The translations under genes and the position numbers were made by a program. 64,000 nucleotides of DNA from Herbaspirillum sp. DW155 (lineage in GTDB: Bacteria > Pseudomonadota > Gammaproteobacteria > Burkholderiales > Burkholderiaceae_D), in contig NZ_AP029028.1 of the NCBI RefSeq assembly GCF_037076565.1, positions 5,410,945 through 5,474,944 of the forward strand. Direction: 5' to 3'. Shown in pieces: positions 24,679 through 35,687 of this stretch (the stretch's first letter is position 1; each line of letters begins with the position of its first letter). The notes beneath the pieces were generated by a model, which saw only the letters and a program-made list of their open reading frames with translations, had not been told where the DNA came from and made no database searches.

Positions 24679-25671
24679 TCAAACCAAGCCGTGCGCCTGC
24701 TGATCCGCATGGTAGCTGGAGCGCACCATCGCCCCCACGGCCGCATGCACGAAGCCCATCTTGTAGGCCTCTTCCTCGTACATCTTGAAGGTGTCGGGAT
24801 GCACGTAACGGCGCACCGGCAGGTGGTCGCCGCTGGGCATCAGGTACTGGCCGATGGTGAGCATGTCGACGTTGTGCGCGCGCATGTCGCGCATGACCTG
24901 CAGCACTTCCTCGTCGGTCTCGCCCAGACCCACCATGATGCCGGACTTGGTGGGCACTTCCGGATGCAGCTCCTTGAAGCGCTTCAACAGGTTCAGCGAA
25001 TATTCATAGTCCGAACCCGGACGCGCTTCCTTGTACAGGCGCGGTGCGGTTTCGAGGTTGTGGTTCATGACGTCCGGCGGGGCCATCTTGAGGATTTCCA
25101 GCGCGCGGTCCATGCGGCCACGGAAGTCCGGGGTCAGGATCTCGATGCGGGTCTCGGGGGACAGTTCACGCACGCGCTGGATGCAGGCTGCGAAGTGGGC
25201 GGCACCACCATCGCGCAGGTCGTCGCGGTCCACGCTGGTGATGACCACGTAGGACAGGCGCAGCTGGGCGATGGTCTTGGCCAGGTTTTCCGGCTCGTTG
25301 GGGTCCAGCGGATCGGGACGGCCGTGGCCGACGTCGCAGAAGGGGCAGCGGCGGGTGCACTTGTCGCCCATGATCATGAAGGTCGCCGTGCCCTTGCCGA
25401 AGCATTCGCCGATGTTGGGGCAAGAGGCTTCTTCACAGACCGTCACCAGATTGTTGGCGCGCAGGATGTCCTTGATCTCGTAGAAGCGCGTGGTGGGCGA
25501 ACCGGCCTTGACGCGAATCCAGTCCGGCTTCTTCAGCTTTTCGGCGGCCACCACCTTGATCGGAATCCAGGCGGTCTTGCCGGCGCCCTTCTGCTTGTCC
25601 AGCGGATTGGCGCGCGCCGAGCCGGTGGCATTGGAGGAAGAATCTGCTGCGGGAGTGAGTTCGGTAGTCAT
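24679..25671 (-). CDS. lipA: Lipoyl synthase
   Basis: The 330-residue radical-SAM enzyme inserts two sulfurs into protein-bound octanoyl groups. Both iron-sulfur clusters are visible: the auxiliary [12 protein letters not shown] and the radical-[16 protein letters not shown]. Also present are [20 protein letters not shown] and [15 protein letters not shown]. The N-terminal ~35 residues are a low-complexity lead. It lies 40 bp after lipB, forming the normal lipB-lipA unit. Confidence 0.96.
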   Translation of the reverse strand: MTTELTPAADSSSNATGSARANPLDKQKGAGKTAWIPIKVVAAEKLKKPDWIRVKAGSPTTRFYEIKDILRANNLVTVCEEASCPNIGECFGKGTATFMIMGDKCTRRCPFCDVGHGRPDPLDPNEPENLAKTIAQLRLSYVVITSVDRDDLRDGGAAHFAACIQRVRELSPETRIEILTPDFRGRMDRALEILKMAPPDVMNHNLETAPRLYKEARPGSDYEYSLNLLKRFKELHPEVPTKSGIMVGLGETDEEVLQVMRDMRAHNVDMLTIGQYLMPSGDHLPVRRYVHPDTFKMYEEEAYKMGFVHAAVGAMVRSSYHADQQAHGLV

Positions 25672-25711
25672 GTCGGTCGTTCCGGCCCCGGGCGCACGCG
25701 GCGCGTGGGGC

Positions 25712-26404
25712 TCAAGCCATGCCCGCGAAGCGGGCGATCAGTTGGTCGGCAAGCAAGTCTTGGACATCGGCCAGCCGGGCATTGGCAGCCCCGAGGGTCT
25801 GCATGTCCACGGTGGCCAGGCCTTCGTAGCCGCAGGGGTTGATCCAGGAAAACGGTGCCAGGTCCATCGCCACATTGAGCGAGACACCGTGGTAGGTGCA
25901 GCCGTTGCCCCGTATCTTCAAGCCCAGCGCGGCCACCTTGGCGCCCTGCCAGGGGCCGTCGGCGGCGTAGATGCCGGGCGCCCCCTCCTTGCGTACACCG
26001 GCCAGATTATACGCCGCCAGCGTGGCGATCACCGCCTCTTCGATGTTGTGCACGAATTCGCGCGCGAACAGGCGGGCCCCGCTGCGGTTACGGCGCAGGT
26101 CCATCAGCAGGTAGATCACCACCTGGCCGGGGCCGTGGTAGGTGACCTCGCCGCCGCGGTCGGTCTGGACAATGGGGATGTCGTGCGGATTCAACACATG
26201 GGCGCGGTCGGCGCCCAACCCCAGCGTGTAGACAGGGGGATGCTCGACGATCCAGAGCTGGTCGGGGGACTCGGCGCTGCGCGCATCGGTATAGGCGCGC
26301 ATGGCGGCGAAGCTGGCTTCGTAGGGCTCGACGCCGCGCCGGACGATCTCGGGCCGGCGGGCGCCAGTCACGGGCGTGCTGGCGGTGGGCAGTGCGGTTT
26401 GCAT
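25712..26404 (-). CDS. lipB: Octanoyl-[ACP]:protein N-octanoyltransferase
   Basis: The 230-residue LipB transfers octanoate from ACP to lipoyl domains, providing the substrate for LipA. Signatures are [20 protein letters not shown], the catalytic Lys in [29 protein letters not shown] and the catalytic Cys in [14 protein letters not shown]. In related genomes DUF493 and the D-amino acid aminotransferase gene precede lipB directly. Here a DUF2917/LysR divergent pair is interposed, splitting the usual cluster. Confidence 0.95.
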   Translation of the reverse strand: MQTALPTASTPVTGARRPEIVRRGVEPYEASFAAMRAYTDARSAESPDQLWIVEHPPVYTLGLGADRAHVLNPHDIPIVQTDRGGEVTYHGPGQVVIYLLMDLRRNRSGARLFAREFVHNIEEAVIATLAAYNLAGVRKEGAPGIYAADGPWQGAKVAALGLKIRGNGCTYHGVSLNVAMDLAPFSWINPCGYEGLATVDMQTLGAANARLADVQDLLADQLIARFAGMA

Positions 26405-26439
26405 GCCCGCCAGTGTAGCGAAATTCGCTGCGGACCGTA

Positions 26440-26754
26440 TCAGAACCAGCGGATCAGGCCGTGCGGCAACAGCTTTGCAATACGCACCGTATCGTCATCA
26501 CATCCCTTGGGAGGCAAGGGCGTGACCGTAAATTCGGCCGCACCGTTGACCGCTTCGAAGATGGCCTCGCCGCGCCCGTGGTAATCGAAGCAGCGGCCGG
26601 GCTTGAGCCAGATGTCTTCGCGGCAGCCGGCAATGGTCAGCCACACCAGTCCGGAGGTCACACGGATGCGCACGCCACCCCGCAGGCGACGGGTCTGGAC
26701 CTGGCCTTCCTGCAACTGGCCGACGGGGCTAGTATCTGTGAATGAAATTGCCAT
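26440..26754 (-). CDS. DUF2917 family protein
   Basis: The start is [20 protein letters not shown] (26754) with AGGAG eight bases upstream, giving 104 residues. The core pattern [20 protein letters not shown] and [20 protein letters not shown] is the DUF2917 cupin-like small-protein family common in Burkholderiales. The function is unknown. It is divergent from a GcvA-type LysR gene across a 194-bp region, an arrangement often seen for this family, so the LysR protein probably regulates it. Confidence 0.82.
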   Translation of the reverse strand: MAISFTDTSPVGQLQEGQVQTRRLRGGVRIRVTSGLVWLTIAGCREDIWLKPGRCFDYHGRGEAIFEAVNGAAEFTVTPLPPKGCDDDTVRIAKLLPHGLIRWF

Positions 26755-26948
26755 GGCGGATGCTCCTCTGCGAGACTGTCTGATACGCCAGGCAAGCCGC
26801 GTCCCTGCCGCGATGCCCGGAAGGGTGCGGCTGCAAGCGGGAAATGCCTGGAATGATGTGTGATGAATCATCATTGTAGGAAAGCCCGCAAGCACGGCAA
26901 AACGATATATATTGCCCTTCTTTGCTAATAGAATTCACAAGAGGCAGC

Positions 26949-27899
26949 ATGGCCGACCTGAGAAAATTGCCCAACCTGACGGCCCTGCGCGCCTTCGATG
27001 CGGCGGCCCGCCACGGCTGCTTCTCGCGCGCAGCCGAAGAGGTGCACGTCACCCCCGGGGCGATCAGCCACCAGGTGCGCGCCCTGGAGGAAGACCTGGG
27101 CCTGCAGCTGTTCCATCGCCACGGCAAGCGCATTTCCATCACCGAGACGGGCGAGCGTTTCGCCCTCACCATCCGCAAGTCGCTGGGCGAGATCGCCCAG
27201 GCCGCCGAGCACCTGCGCAGCCTGACGCGCCAGCAGCGACTGGTGATCTCGGCCACGCCCTCCTTCGCCTCGCGCTGGCTGGCGCCGCGCCTGTGGAAGT
27301 TCATCGATGCCCATCCCGAGATCGAAGTGGTGCTGCAATCGGGCAGCCACCTGGCCGACCTGCGGCTGGACGGGGTGGACATCGGCATCCGCTTTGGGCG
27401 CGGCCAGTACAGCGGCGTGGTCACCGAAAAGTTGAGCGACGATTACTACTATCCGGTGGCGGCGCCCGGCTATCGCGGCAGGCAGAACAAGAAGCTCACA
27501 CGACCATCCGACCTGACCCACTGCACCCTGCTGCGCATGGACACGCGGGAATCCTGGCAACCCTGGCTGCCCCTGGCCGGACTAGACCTGCCCGAGCCGC
27601 GCGGCACGCTGGTGGTGGAAGATTCTTCGCTGACGCTGCGTCACGCGGTGGAGGGCAAGGGGGTGGCACTGTCACGCCATACGATTGCCTGGCAGGAGAT
27701 CGCCAGCGGCACGCTGGTGCGGCTGTTCGACGTGGCGCAGCTGTGCGAGGACGCGCACTACCTGGTGCATCTGCCGGAGGGGCTGGAAAAGCCGGGGGTG
27801 GCGGCCTTCAGGAAATGGATACTGGAAGAGATGCGGCAATTCCACGCGCAGTCGGCATGGCCGGGCACGGTGCAGAAAACGTCAGGGCGCAAGAAGTGA
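26949..27899 (+). CDS. LysR-family regulator (GcvA-like)
   Basis: The ATG at 26949 follows AGAGG. The 316-residue protein has an N-terminal winged helix (LTALRAFDAAARHGCFSRAA then VTPGAISHQVRALEEDLGLQ), whose LPNLTALRAFDAAARHGCFS form is typical of the GcvA group. A LysR effector domain follows (LVISATPSFASRWLAPRLWK, VDIGIRFGRGQYSG, GVALSRHTIAW). It is divergent from the DUF2917 gene, its likely target. A terminator follows 12 bp after the stop. Confidence 0.9.
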   Translation: MADLRKLPNLTALRAFDAAARHGCFSRAAEEVHVTPGAISHQVRALEEDLGLQLFHRHGKRISITETGERFALTIRKSLGEIAQAAEHLRSLTRQQRLVISATPSFASRWLAPRLWKFIDAHPEIEVVLQSGSHLADLRLDGVDIGIRFGRGQYSGVVTEKLSDDYYYPVAAPGYRGRQNKKLTRPSDLTHCTLLRMDTRESWQPWLPLAGLDLPEPRGTLVVEDSSLTLRHAVEGKGVALSRHTIAWQEIASGTLVRLFDVAQLCEDAHYLVHLPEGLEKPGVAAFRKWILEEMRQFHAQSAWPGTVQKTSGRKK

Positions 27900-27911
27900 A
27901 GCGCACATGAA

Positions 27912-27945
27912 AAAACCGGCGCGCCTTGCGGGCCGCGCCGGTTTT
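27912..27945. terminator. Bidirectional terminator between LysR gene and DUF493 gene
   Basis: The perfect 12-bp stem AAAACCGGCGCG / CGCGCCGGTTTT with a 10-base loop separates the convergent genes. Confidence 0.85.
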
Positions 27946-27964
27946 CGCGAGGGGATGGCCGGGC

Positions 27965-28246
27965 TCAGAGCACGAACTTGACCATCTCGTGCGTGGAGAG
28001 CGCGCGATAGATGTTGTCGAGCTGGGTGCGGCTGGTGGCGCGCACGGTCAGGGTCAGGGAGAGGTACTTGCCCTGGGTGGAGGGACGCATCTCGACCTTG
28101 CCGGCGTGAAACTCGGGGTCGTGCTCGACGACCATGGCGACGATGGTCTCGGCAAACGCGTCATGGGTGATCCCGACCACCTTGATGGGGAAGTCGCTGG
28201 GATACTCGATCAGAGATTCTTCAGGGGAAATAGTGGGCATAGTCAT
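27965..28246 (-). CDS. ybeD: DUF493/YbeD family protein
   Basis: The 93-residue protein matches DUF493, which has an ACT-like fold: SLIEYPSDFPIKVVGITHDA, FAETIVAMVVEHDPEF, KYLSLTLTVRATSRTQLDNI and YRALSTHEMVKFVL. The family is nearly always next to lipoate or D-amino-acid genes in proteobacteria and is thought to be regulatory. Here it lies 181 bp downstream of the D-amino acid aminotransferase gene on the same strand, and lipB-lipA lie further on. Confidence 0.9.
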   Translation of the reverse strand: MTMPTISPEESLIEYPSDFPIKVVGITHDAFAETIVAMVVEHDPEFHAGKVEMRPSTQGKYLSLTLTVRATSRTQLDNIYRALSTHEMVKFVL

Positions 28247-28427
28247 GGCAAACCGCCTTGGCGTTGTCCGCCTGGCGCTCCGGTTTCAATGCTCCCAGAT
28301 GGGGATGAACCTGCGGGCTTCAAGCGGGGGACTCGGGTGGGGAATGCCTGCATTCTACGCCATGCGGGCGGGGCGGCGTGCAGAAAACCGCAGTGCCACC
28401 CGCACCTCATGACAAGCTGCAAACGCC

Positions 28428-29276
28428 TTACAGCCGTGCCTTGGCCGCCTGATAAGCCGCATACACCCTGGCAAACACCGGCCCCGGCTGGCCGCTGCCG
28501 ACCGGCTTGTCGTCCAGCGTCACCACCGGCAGCACTTCCTTGCTGGCCGAGGAAATCATGAGTTCATCGGCCGCCAGCACTTCTTCACGGGTGATGCGGC
28601 GCGACTCCAGCGCGATGCCCTCCCCGGCGCACAGCTCTTCCATCAGGCCATAGCGGATGCCTTCGAGGATCAGGTTGTCCTTGGGCGGGGCGGAAATCTT
28701 GCCGTCCTTGACCACCCACACGTTGGAAGACGACGCCTCCGACAGATAACCATCACGGAACTGGATCGCTTCGGTCACCTGGTGCTCGGCGGCGAACTGC
28801 GCGGCCAGCACGTTGCCCAGCAAGGAGGTGGACTTGATCTGGCAGTTCAGCCAGCGGCGATCTTCCATGGTCACGCAAGCCACACCCTTTTCGATGGACG
28901 CGGCCGGTGGCAGCGCCATCGGATTGGTCATGATCAGCACCGTCGGCACCACTTCCTTAGGGAAGGCATGCACGCGCTTGGCCACGCCACGGGTGACCTG
29001 GATGTAGATCATCTGGTCCTCCAGGCCATTGGCCTCGACCACCTGGCTGATGAGGCCGTTCCAGCCGGCTTCGTCATGCGGATTCGGAATACCGATGCTG
29101 GCCAGGCTGCGGAACAGGCGCGCCAGGTGCTGCCGGCCACGGAAAGCCTTGCGGCGATACATGGGGATCACTTCGTAGATGCCGTCGCCAAAGATGAAGC
29201 CGCGGTCCAGCACCGGGACGCGGGCTTCGGAGAGGGGCGTGAGTTCGCCGTTGAGATAGACGATGGGATCGTTCAT
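28428..29276 (-). CDS. dat: D-amino acid aminotransferase (class IV PLP enzyme)
   Basis: The start is MNDPIVYLNGELTPLSEARV (29276), giving 282 residues. Fold-type IV marks are VPVLDRGFIFGDGIYEVIPM, the PLP lysine in NCQIKSTSLLGNVLAAQFA, EAIQFRDGYLSEASSSNVWV and LMISSASKEVLPVVTLDDKP. This matches bacterial D-alanine/D-amino acid transaminases, which make D-glutamate and D-alanine for peptidoglycan. It heads the DUF493 gene, as in Burkholderia. Branched-chain aminotransferase activity is the main alternative, but the SSASKEVLPV end favours D-specificity. Confidence 0.88.
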   Translation of the reverse strand: MNDPIVYLNGELTPLSEARVPVLDRGFIFGDGIYEVIPMYRRKAFRGRQHLARLFRSLASIGIPNPHDEAGWNGLISQVVEANGLEDQMIYIQVTRGVAKRVHAFPKEVVPTVLIMTNPMALPPAASIEKGVACVTMEDRRWLNCQIKSTSLLGNVLAAQFAAEHQVTEAIQFRDGYLSEASSSNVWVVKDGKISAPPKDNLILEGIRYGLMEELCAGEGIALESRRITREEVLAADELMISSASKEVLPVVTLDDKPVGSGQPGPVFARVYAAYQAAKARL

Positions 29277-29393
29277 GGTGGGCTTTCCGGTAATCGAGTG
29301 TGAGCGGATGAAGGCGGCAAGCTTGCCGCGATGAATCCATTCTGTCACGCGGTCTTTGGCGTCCCTATGCAAAAACGGTATAAGGCCCTCCCC

Positions 29394-31172
29394 TCACACG
29401 GCAATGGGCAGCGCCTCCACGCGATGGCCCTGGCCTTCGCCCGCAGCGGTAAATTTCCAGCGCACGTCATGGAAGCGCGCCAGCGTTTCGCGGTGCGCGA
29501 TGCTGATCACGGTCACGCCCGGCAACTCGCGCGGCAGGGCGGCATAGAGCGCTTCCTCGGTCTCGCCATCCATGGCACTGCTGGCCTCGTCCAGGAACAC
29601 CAGACGCGGACGGTTGAGGAACACCCGCACGAAGGCCAGACGCTGTTGCTCGCCCGGTGACAGGGCCTGGCTCCAGTTGGCCGCCACATCGAGGCGGTCA
29701 GCCAGGTACGAAAGACGGCACAGATTCAGATAGCGCGTGATGAGCGCATCATCGAAACTGCCCTCGGCGGCCGGATAGGAGAGCGCTGCGCGCAGCGTGC
29801 CGATGGGCAGGTAGCTGCGCTGGGGCAGGAACATCGCGGGCGCATCCTGCGGCAGGGCGATGCGGCCCTCACCGTAAGGCCAGATGTCGGCCATGGCGCG
29901 GATCAGGGTGGACTTGCCGCAACCGGAAGGACCGCTGATGAGCACATGCTCGCCCGACTCCACGCGCGCATCCAGACTGCCCATCATGGGCCGGCCATCA
30001 GGGAAGGACAGTTGCAGGCCCTGCAGGGTGACGGCACTGCCGCGATGGGGCGCGACCTCGATGGTGCGCGGCATGTCGGCCGCACGCTGGACATCCGCAT
30101 GAAAGCCCGCCAGCCGGTTGATGGAAGCCTTCCAGCTGGCCAGCGTGGTGAAGGCATTGATGAACCACGACAGCGCATCCTGCACCTGCCCGAAGGCATC
30201 GCTGATCTGCATGAGCACCCCCAGCGAAATGGCCCCGGAAAAATAGCGCGGCGCCGACACCAGCATGGGGAAGATCACCGCGAACTGCCCATAGAAATTG
30301 ACGGCCACGTTGAGCTTCTTGGTCAGCCGCATGATGTTCCACCAGTTCTCGCGGATGTCGTCCAGCCGCGCCGTCAGCTGCGCGCGTTCCTGCGGCTCGC
30401 CGCGATACAGCGCCACGGCCTCGGCATGCTCGCGCACGCGGATGAGGCCAAAGCGGAAGTTGGCCTCGAAGCGTTCCTGATTGAAGCTCAGGCCCACCAG
30501 CGGACGGCCGATCCACCACACCACACCGGAGCCGATGGCGGCATAGGCGAGCACGAACCAGACCATGTAACCGGGGATGACCCACGATTGCCCCAGCGCC
30601 GTGAAGGACAGCGGCCCGCTCACCGACCACAGGATATGGATGAAGGAAAACAGCGTCACGCTGCTGGAGATGAAACCCAGCACCAGCGAGAGCGTGTCCG
30701 AGGTGAGCGCGTGCAGGTCTTCGGCGATGCGCTGGTCGGGGTTGTCGGAAAAGCGTCCCTCCTGTCCCTGCTCGATGCGGTAGTAGGCACGATGCGCCAG
30801 CCAGCGGTCGAGGTAGCGCGTGCTCATCCAGTAGCGCCAGCGGATCTGCAGCGCCTGCTTGAGGTAGACGCCGTAGATGGCGATGGCCACGAAGACGAAA
30901 GCCAGTCCCGAGAATTGCCACAGCAGCGACTTGAACTGGGCGTAGTCGCGCGATTGCAGCACGTTGTACAGGTCGCGGTTCCAGGAATTGAGCCGCACGT
31001 TGATGTAGACCATGCCCAGGTTCAGGGCCAGGATGGACAGGAGCAGAGCCCAGGCTTTCCACTTCTCTTCGGACACCCAGAAGGGCTTGATGAGTCGCCA
31101 GATGTCGGCGCGGCTGGCGCGGCTGGCGCGGTTGGCGCGAGTGGACTGGTGGGCTGGGGATTGTTCTGTCAT
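29394..31172 (-). CDS. YddA/SbmA-type ABC transporter, fused permease and ATPase
   Basis: The start is MTEQSPAHQSTRANRASRAS (31172), giving 592 residues. An ABC_membrane_2 domain (about 20-340; RYWMSTRYLDRWLAHRAYYR, NPDQRIAEDLHALTSDTLSL, FANFRFGLIRVREHAEAVAL-like region) precedes the ATPase: Walker A ISGPSGCGKSTLIRAMADIW, signature LSPGEQQRLAFVRVFL, Walker B LVFLDEASSAMD. This family, related to BacA/SbmA and peroxisomal ABCD proteins, moves peptides, vitamin B12 or acyl compounds. It is divergent from a chemoreceptor gene, with CTTAA-type repeats between them that suggest PmrA/QseB control. Confidence 0.9.
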   Translation of the reverse strand: MTEQSPAHQSTRANRASRASRADIWRLIKPFWVSEEKWKAWALLLSILALNLGMVYINVRLNSWNRDLYNVLQSRDYAQFKSLLWQFSGLAFVFVAIAIYGVYLKQALQIRWRYWMSTRYLDRWLAHRAYYRIEQGQEGRFSDNPDQRIAEDLHALTSDTLSLVLGFISSSVTLFSFIHILWSVSGPLSFTALGQSWVIPGYMVWFVLAYAAIGSGVVWWIGRPLVGLSFNQERFEANFRFGLIRVREHAEAVALYRGEPQERAQLTARLDDIRENWWNIMRLTKKLNVAVNFYGQFAVIFPMLVSAPRYFSGAISLGVLMQISDAFGQVQDALSWFINAFTTLASWKASINRLAGFHADVQRAADMPRTIEVAPHRGSAVTLQGLQLSFPDGRPMMGSLDARVESGEHVLISGPSGCGKSTLIRAMADIWPYGEGRIALPQDAPAMFLPQRSYLPIGTLRAALSYPAAEGSFDDALITRYLNLCRLSYLADRLDVAANWSQALSPGEQQRLAFVRVFLNRPRLVFLDEASSAMDGETEEALYAALPRELPGVTVISIAHRETLARFHDVRWKFTAAGEGQGHRVEALPIAV

Positions 31173-31224
31173 GTCGTCATCCTGATGGTGATGTCCTCTT
31201 TGCTGCCCAGCTTGCCGCAAAAGA

Positions 31225-31253
31225 CTTAACTCAGGCTTAACTTCAGGCTTAAA
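31225..31253. promoter_or_regulatory. Triple CTTAA direct repeat (PmrA/QseB-type box)
   Basis: CTTAAC at 31225, CTTAAC at 31236 and CTTAAA at 31248 are separated by TCAGG and TTCAGG, that is 11 and 12 bp apart. CTTAA-N5/6-CTTAA direct repeats are the recognised site of PmrA/BasR/QseB-type response regulators. The site lies in the divergent region between the YddA-type transporter and the chemoreceptor, 53 bp upstream of the transporter start. The regulator is inferred. Confidence 0.65.
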
Positions 31254-31266
31254 GACGGATCAAGAA

Positions 31267-31289
31267 GCATTAAGGAAAGCTTAATGCTT
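31267..31289. promoter_or_regulatory. Perfect inverted repeat containing ATTAAG/CTTAAT
   Basis: AGCATTAAG-GAAAG-CTTAATGCT is a perfect 9-bp inverted repeat, 13 bp beyond the triple CTTAA repeat. It may be a second regulator site in the same divergent region. Confidence 0.5.
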
Positions 31290-31446
31290 TTGCAATCGGG
31301 CATTCAGCGCTATTGAATGCATCGAAACAATCAATCCCGCAGGCGTGCAAACCCCGCTACACTGCGCTCCTGAACGATATTGCCGCACATCAATACCCGT
31401 GCGGACCACCAGCGTCCGCACCACTGCCCCCCTCATGGAGAATCAC

Positions 31447-33144
31447 ATGCACGCCCTTCCCCCCAAGCGCCGTTCGCTCAGCGTCGCGGCCCAACTGGCA
31501 CTGAGTTTTGCGCTGGTACTGGCGATGATGCTGGTGCTCACGGTGCTCAGCATTTCCAAGGTCAACGCCATCGAAGGCAGCCTGACGACCGTCAGCGATG
31601 ACAACAGCGTCAAGCAGCGCTATGCCATCAATTTCCGTGGCAGCGTACACGACCGGGCCATCGCCCTGCGCGATCTGACCCTGGTGAGCGAGCCCGAGGT
31701 CAAGGATGTGATTGCCCTCATCAACAAGCTCGATGCCGATTACCAGCAATCGGCCCGACCGCTCGATCACGTCTTCGCCACCATGAAGGTCAATGCCGAT
31801 GAGCGCGCCAGCCTGGAGCGCATCAAGGCCATCGAATCCCGCGCCATGCCGCTGGCGGCCAGGACCATCGCCGCCCGCAACGCGGGGGACATCGATGGCG
31901 CCCGCCAGTTGCTGCTGAGCCAGGTCAAGCCGGTGTTCGTCGAATGGCTGGCCGCGATCAATCATTTCATCGATCTGGAAGAACACATGAGCCAGGTGGA
32001 GTCCGCCAAGGCGCGCAGTACCGCCCACGGTTTCCAGGCCTTCATGCTGGTGCTGCTGGGTGCGGCGCTGGTGGCCGGCGTCGTGCTGGCCACCCTGATT
32101 ACCCGCAGCATCCGTGGCGCGCTGGGTGCCGAGCCCGATGAGGTCAAGCAACTGGCGCTGGCGGTGGATCGCGGCGAGCTTTACCACGTTGCCGCAGTAC
32201 CGGCAGCCGCAGGCGGCAAGCGCCAGAGCATCATGGCCGCACTCTCCGAGATGAGCGGCAACCTGCGCCATACCGTCACCCGCGTGCGCGATGCGGCCGC
32301 CGGTGTGGCCACCATCAGTGCCCAGATCGCCGCCGGCAACAGCGATCTCTCGGCACGCACCGAAGACCAGGCCGCCTCACTTGAAGAAACCGCCTCGGCC
32401 ATGGAGCAGCTGACCGCTACCGTCAAACAGAATGACGGCCACGCCCGCCAGGCCAACCAGCTGGCCCGCAATGCCTCCGACATCGCAAAACAGGGCGGCG
32501 CCATCGTGGAAGAAGTGGTCGAGACCATGGCCGCCATCAACACCTCCTCGCGCAAGATCGTGGACATCATCGGCGTGATCGACGGCATCGCTTTCCAGAC
32601 CAACATCCTGGCCTTGAATGCGGCGGTGGAAGCAGCCCGTGCCGGCGAGCAGGGACGCGGCTTTGCGGTGGTGGCCACCGAAGTGCGCAACCTGGCGCAG
32701 CGCAGTGCGTCGGCGGCCAAGGAGGTCAAGCAGTTGATCGATGCCTCGGTAGGCAATGTGGAAGCCGGCACGCGCCTGGTGGAACGCGCCGGCGAGACCA
32801 TGGAGCAGATCGTGGCCAGCGTGCAGCAGGTCACCGACGTGATGGGTGAGATCTCGGCGGCCAGCCACGAGCAGAGCCTGGGGATCGAAGAAGTCAACAA
32901 GGCCATCGCGCTGATGGATCAGGTGACCCAGCACAATGCCGCGCTGGTGGAGCAGGCCAGCGCCGCCGTGGCCACGCTGCAGGATCAGGCCGTCAGCCTG
33001 AACCAGGCCGTGGGTGTGTTCCAGCTGGAAGCACCGCACGCGCCGGCACGACCGCCGATGACGGCGCCCGCACCGACACTGCAGACCGTGCAGGTTCCGC
33101 TGCGGGTCGTCCCGGCATTGTCCGTGGTGCGCGAGGCGGCGTAA
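31447..33144 (+). CDS. Methyl-accepting chemotaxis protein
   Basis: The ATG at 31447 is chosen because GGAG lies six bases upstream; ATG 31435 is in frame but lacks a site. The 565-residue receptor has TM1 at about 15-37, a four-helix-bundle periplasmic sensor ([40 protein letters not shown]), TM2 at about 200-220, a short HAMP-like linker and a cytoplasmic methylation/signalling domain with the tip [20 protein letters not shown]. The sensor looks like the Tar/Tsr-type 4HB_MCP family. The C-terminus is Pro/Ala-rich without the NWETF-type CheR/CheB tether. The ligand is unknown. Confidence 0.92.
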   Translation: MHALPPKRRSLSVAAQLALSFALVLAMMLVLTVLSISKVNAIEGSLTTVSDDNSVKQRYAINFRGSVHDRAIALRDLTLVSEPEVKDVIALINKLDADYQQSARPLDHVFATMKVNADERASLERIKAIESRAMPLAARTIAARNAGDIDGARQLLLSQVKPVFVEWLAAINHFIDLEEHMSQVESAKARSTAHGFQAFMLVLLGAALVAGVVLATLITRSIRGALGAEPDEVKQLALAVDRGELYHVAAVPAAAGGKRQSIMAALSEMSGNLRHTVTRVRDAAAGVATISAQIAAGNSDLSARTEDQAASLEETASAMEQLTATVKQNDGHARQANQLARNASDIAKQGGAIVEEVVETMAAINTSSRKIVDIIGVIDGIAFQTNILALNAAVEAARAGEQGRGFAVVATEVRNLAQRSASAAKEVKQLIDASVGNVEAGTRLVERAGETMEQIVASVQQVTDVMGEISAASHEQSLGIEEVNKAIALMDQVTQHNAALVEQASAAVATLQDQAVSLNQAVGVFQLEAPHAPARPPMTAPAPTLQTVQVPLRVVPALSVVREAA

Positions 33145-33557
33145 GCGGGGCGCGCCGCTGACAGCGCCCCCCGGGAAGTCCTCAGCCAATCGCAGCACGT
33201 CTGCCCTCTGAAGACGTCCCGGCGTGCACAAGCATGCCGGGACGCAAGATGGTCCGATACGGACCATTCCGATTTTCCGACAAGTGTTTTTCCCCAGTCC
33301 GATACACGCAAGGCAGCCGCATATGAGATGATGCGGCTTCCATCTTTTCGCGGCCTGCCCCGGGATCACGATAGCGGCCCTGCTGCCGCAGCGATCTGCC
33401 AGCCGCGCATGAACGGCGTACCGCCTCGCGCACATTCTCTCAGGTACGCCCCATGAAATGAGTTCTAAGCAACGCCCGACCGCGACGCTGCCGTGCCGGC
33501 TGTCTTTACGCCTGCCGCACCGCCGTCGGCCCTGATCCGATTTTTGGAGTCCCTTGC
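33145..33557. other. Intergenic region with hairpins and decayed mobile-element end
   Basis: No gene is seen in these 413 bases. A 13-bp stem with one G-T pair and loop ACAA spans 33215-33244 and may end the chemoreceptor mRNA. A palindrome ATGGTCC-GATAC-GGACCAT spans 33249-33267 and GTCCGATAC recurs near 33298, which could be an operator for the ABC transporter downstream. A degenerate right end of the 268-bp element lies at 33439-33467. Confidence 0.5.
33439..33467. mobile_element. Decayed terminal repeat of the double-hairpin element
   Basis: CTCAGGTACGCCCCATGAAA + TGAGTTCTA aligns with the element's right end (CTCACGCCTATTTATGAAAT + GGGTTCTA), including the terminal TTCTA, with several mismatches. 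No partner end is nearby, so this is a remnant. Confidence 0.45.
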
Positions 33558-35414
<1,857 letters not shown>

Positions 35415-35471
35415 TGTCTGGTATTCGTAAATGATTTATATCATTTATGACTGATGTAAATGACTGATGTA

Positions 35472-35505
35472 AAAAATGGGCGCACTCAACAGTGCGCCCA
35501 TTTTT
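35472..35505. terminator. Bidirectional terminator after the ABC exporter
   Basis: AAAAATGGGCGCACT / AGTGCGCCCATTTTT with a 4-base loop is a textbook symmetric terminator about 60 bp after the exporter stop. Confidence 0.9.
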
Positions 35506-35539
35506 CTTTGCTTCACATCATGATTGATTCCATCCTCCA

Positions 35540-35660
35540 CCGTTCGGACTGAGTAGCGGCAAAGCCGCGTATCGAAGACGCACCGTCTGTGCTTTTGTTA
35601 CTCAGGCAGCCGGCGGAGCGTCTTCGATACGGCCTCGAGGGGCCTACTCAGTCCGAACGG
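35540..35660. repeat. REP-like inverted repeat (CCGTTCGGACTGAGTAG family)
   Basis: The outer arms CCGTTCGGACTGAGTAG and CTACTCAGTCCGAACGG are perfect complements, and inner arms GTATCGAAGACGC and GCGTCTTCGATAC also pair, around a ~26-base centre. The unit lies between convergent genes, the usual place for REP/BIME-type palindromes. A partial relative is at 39876. Confidence 0.75.
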
Positions 35661-35687
35661 GAGTCAGGTTGCTCTTTCCGAGGAAAC

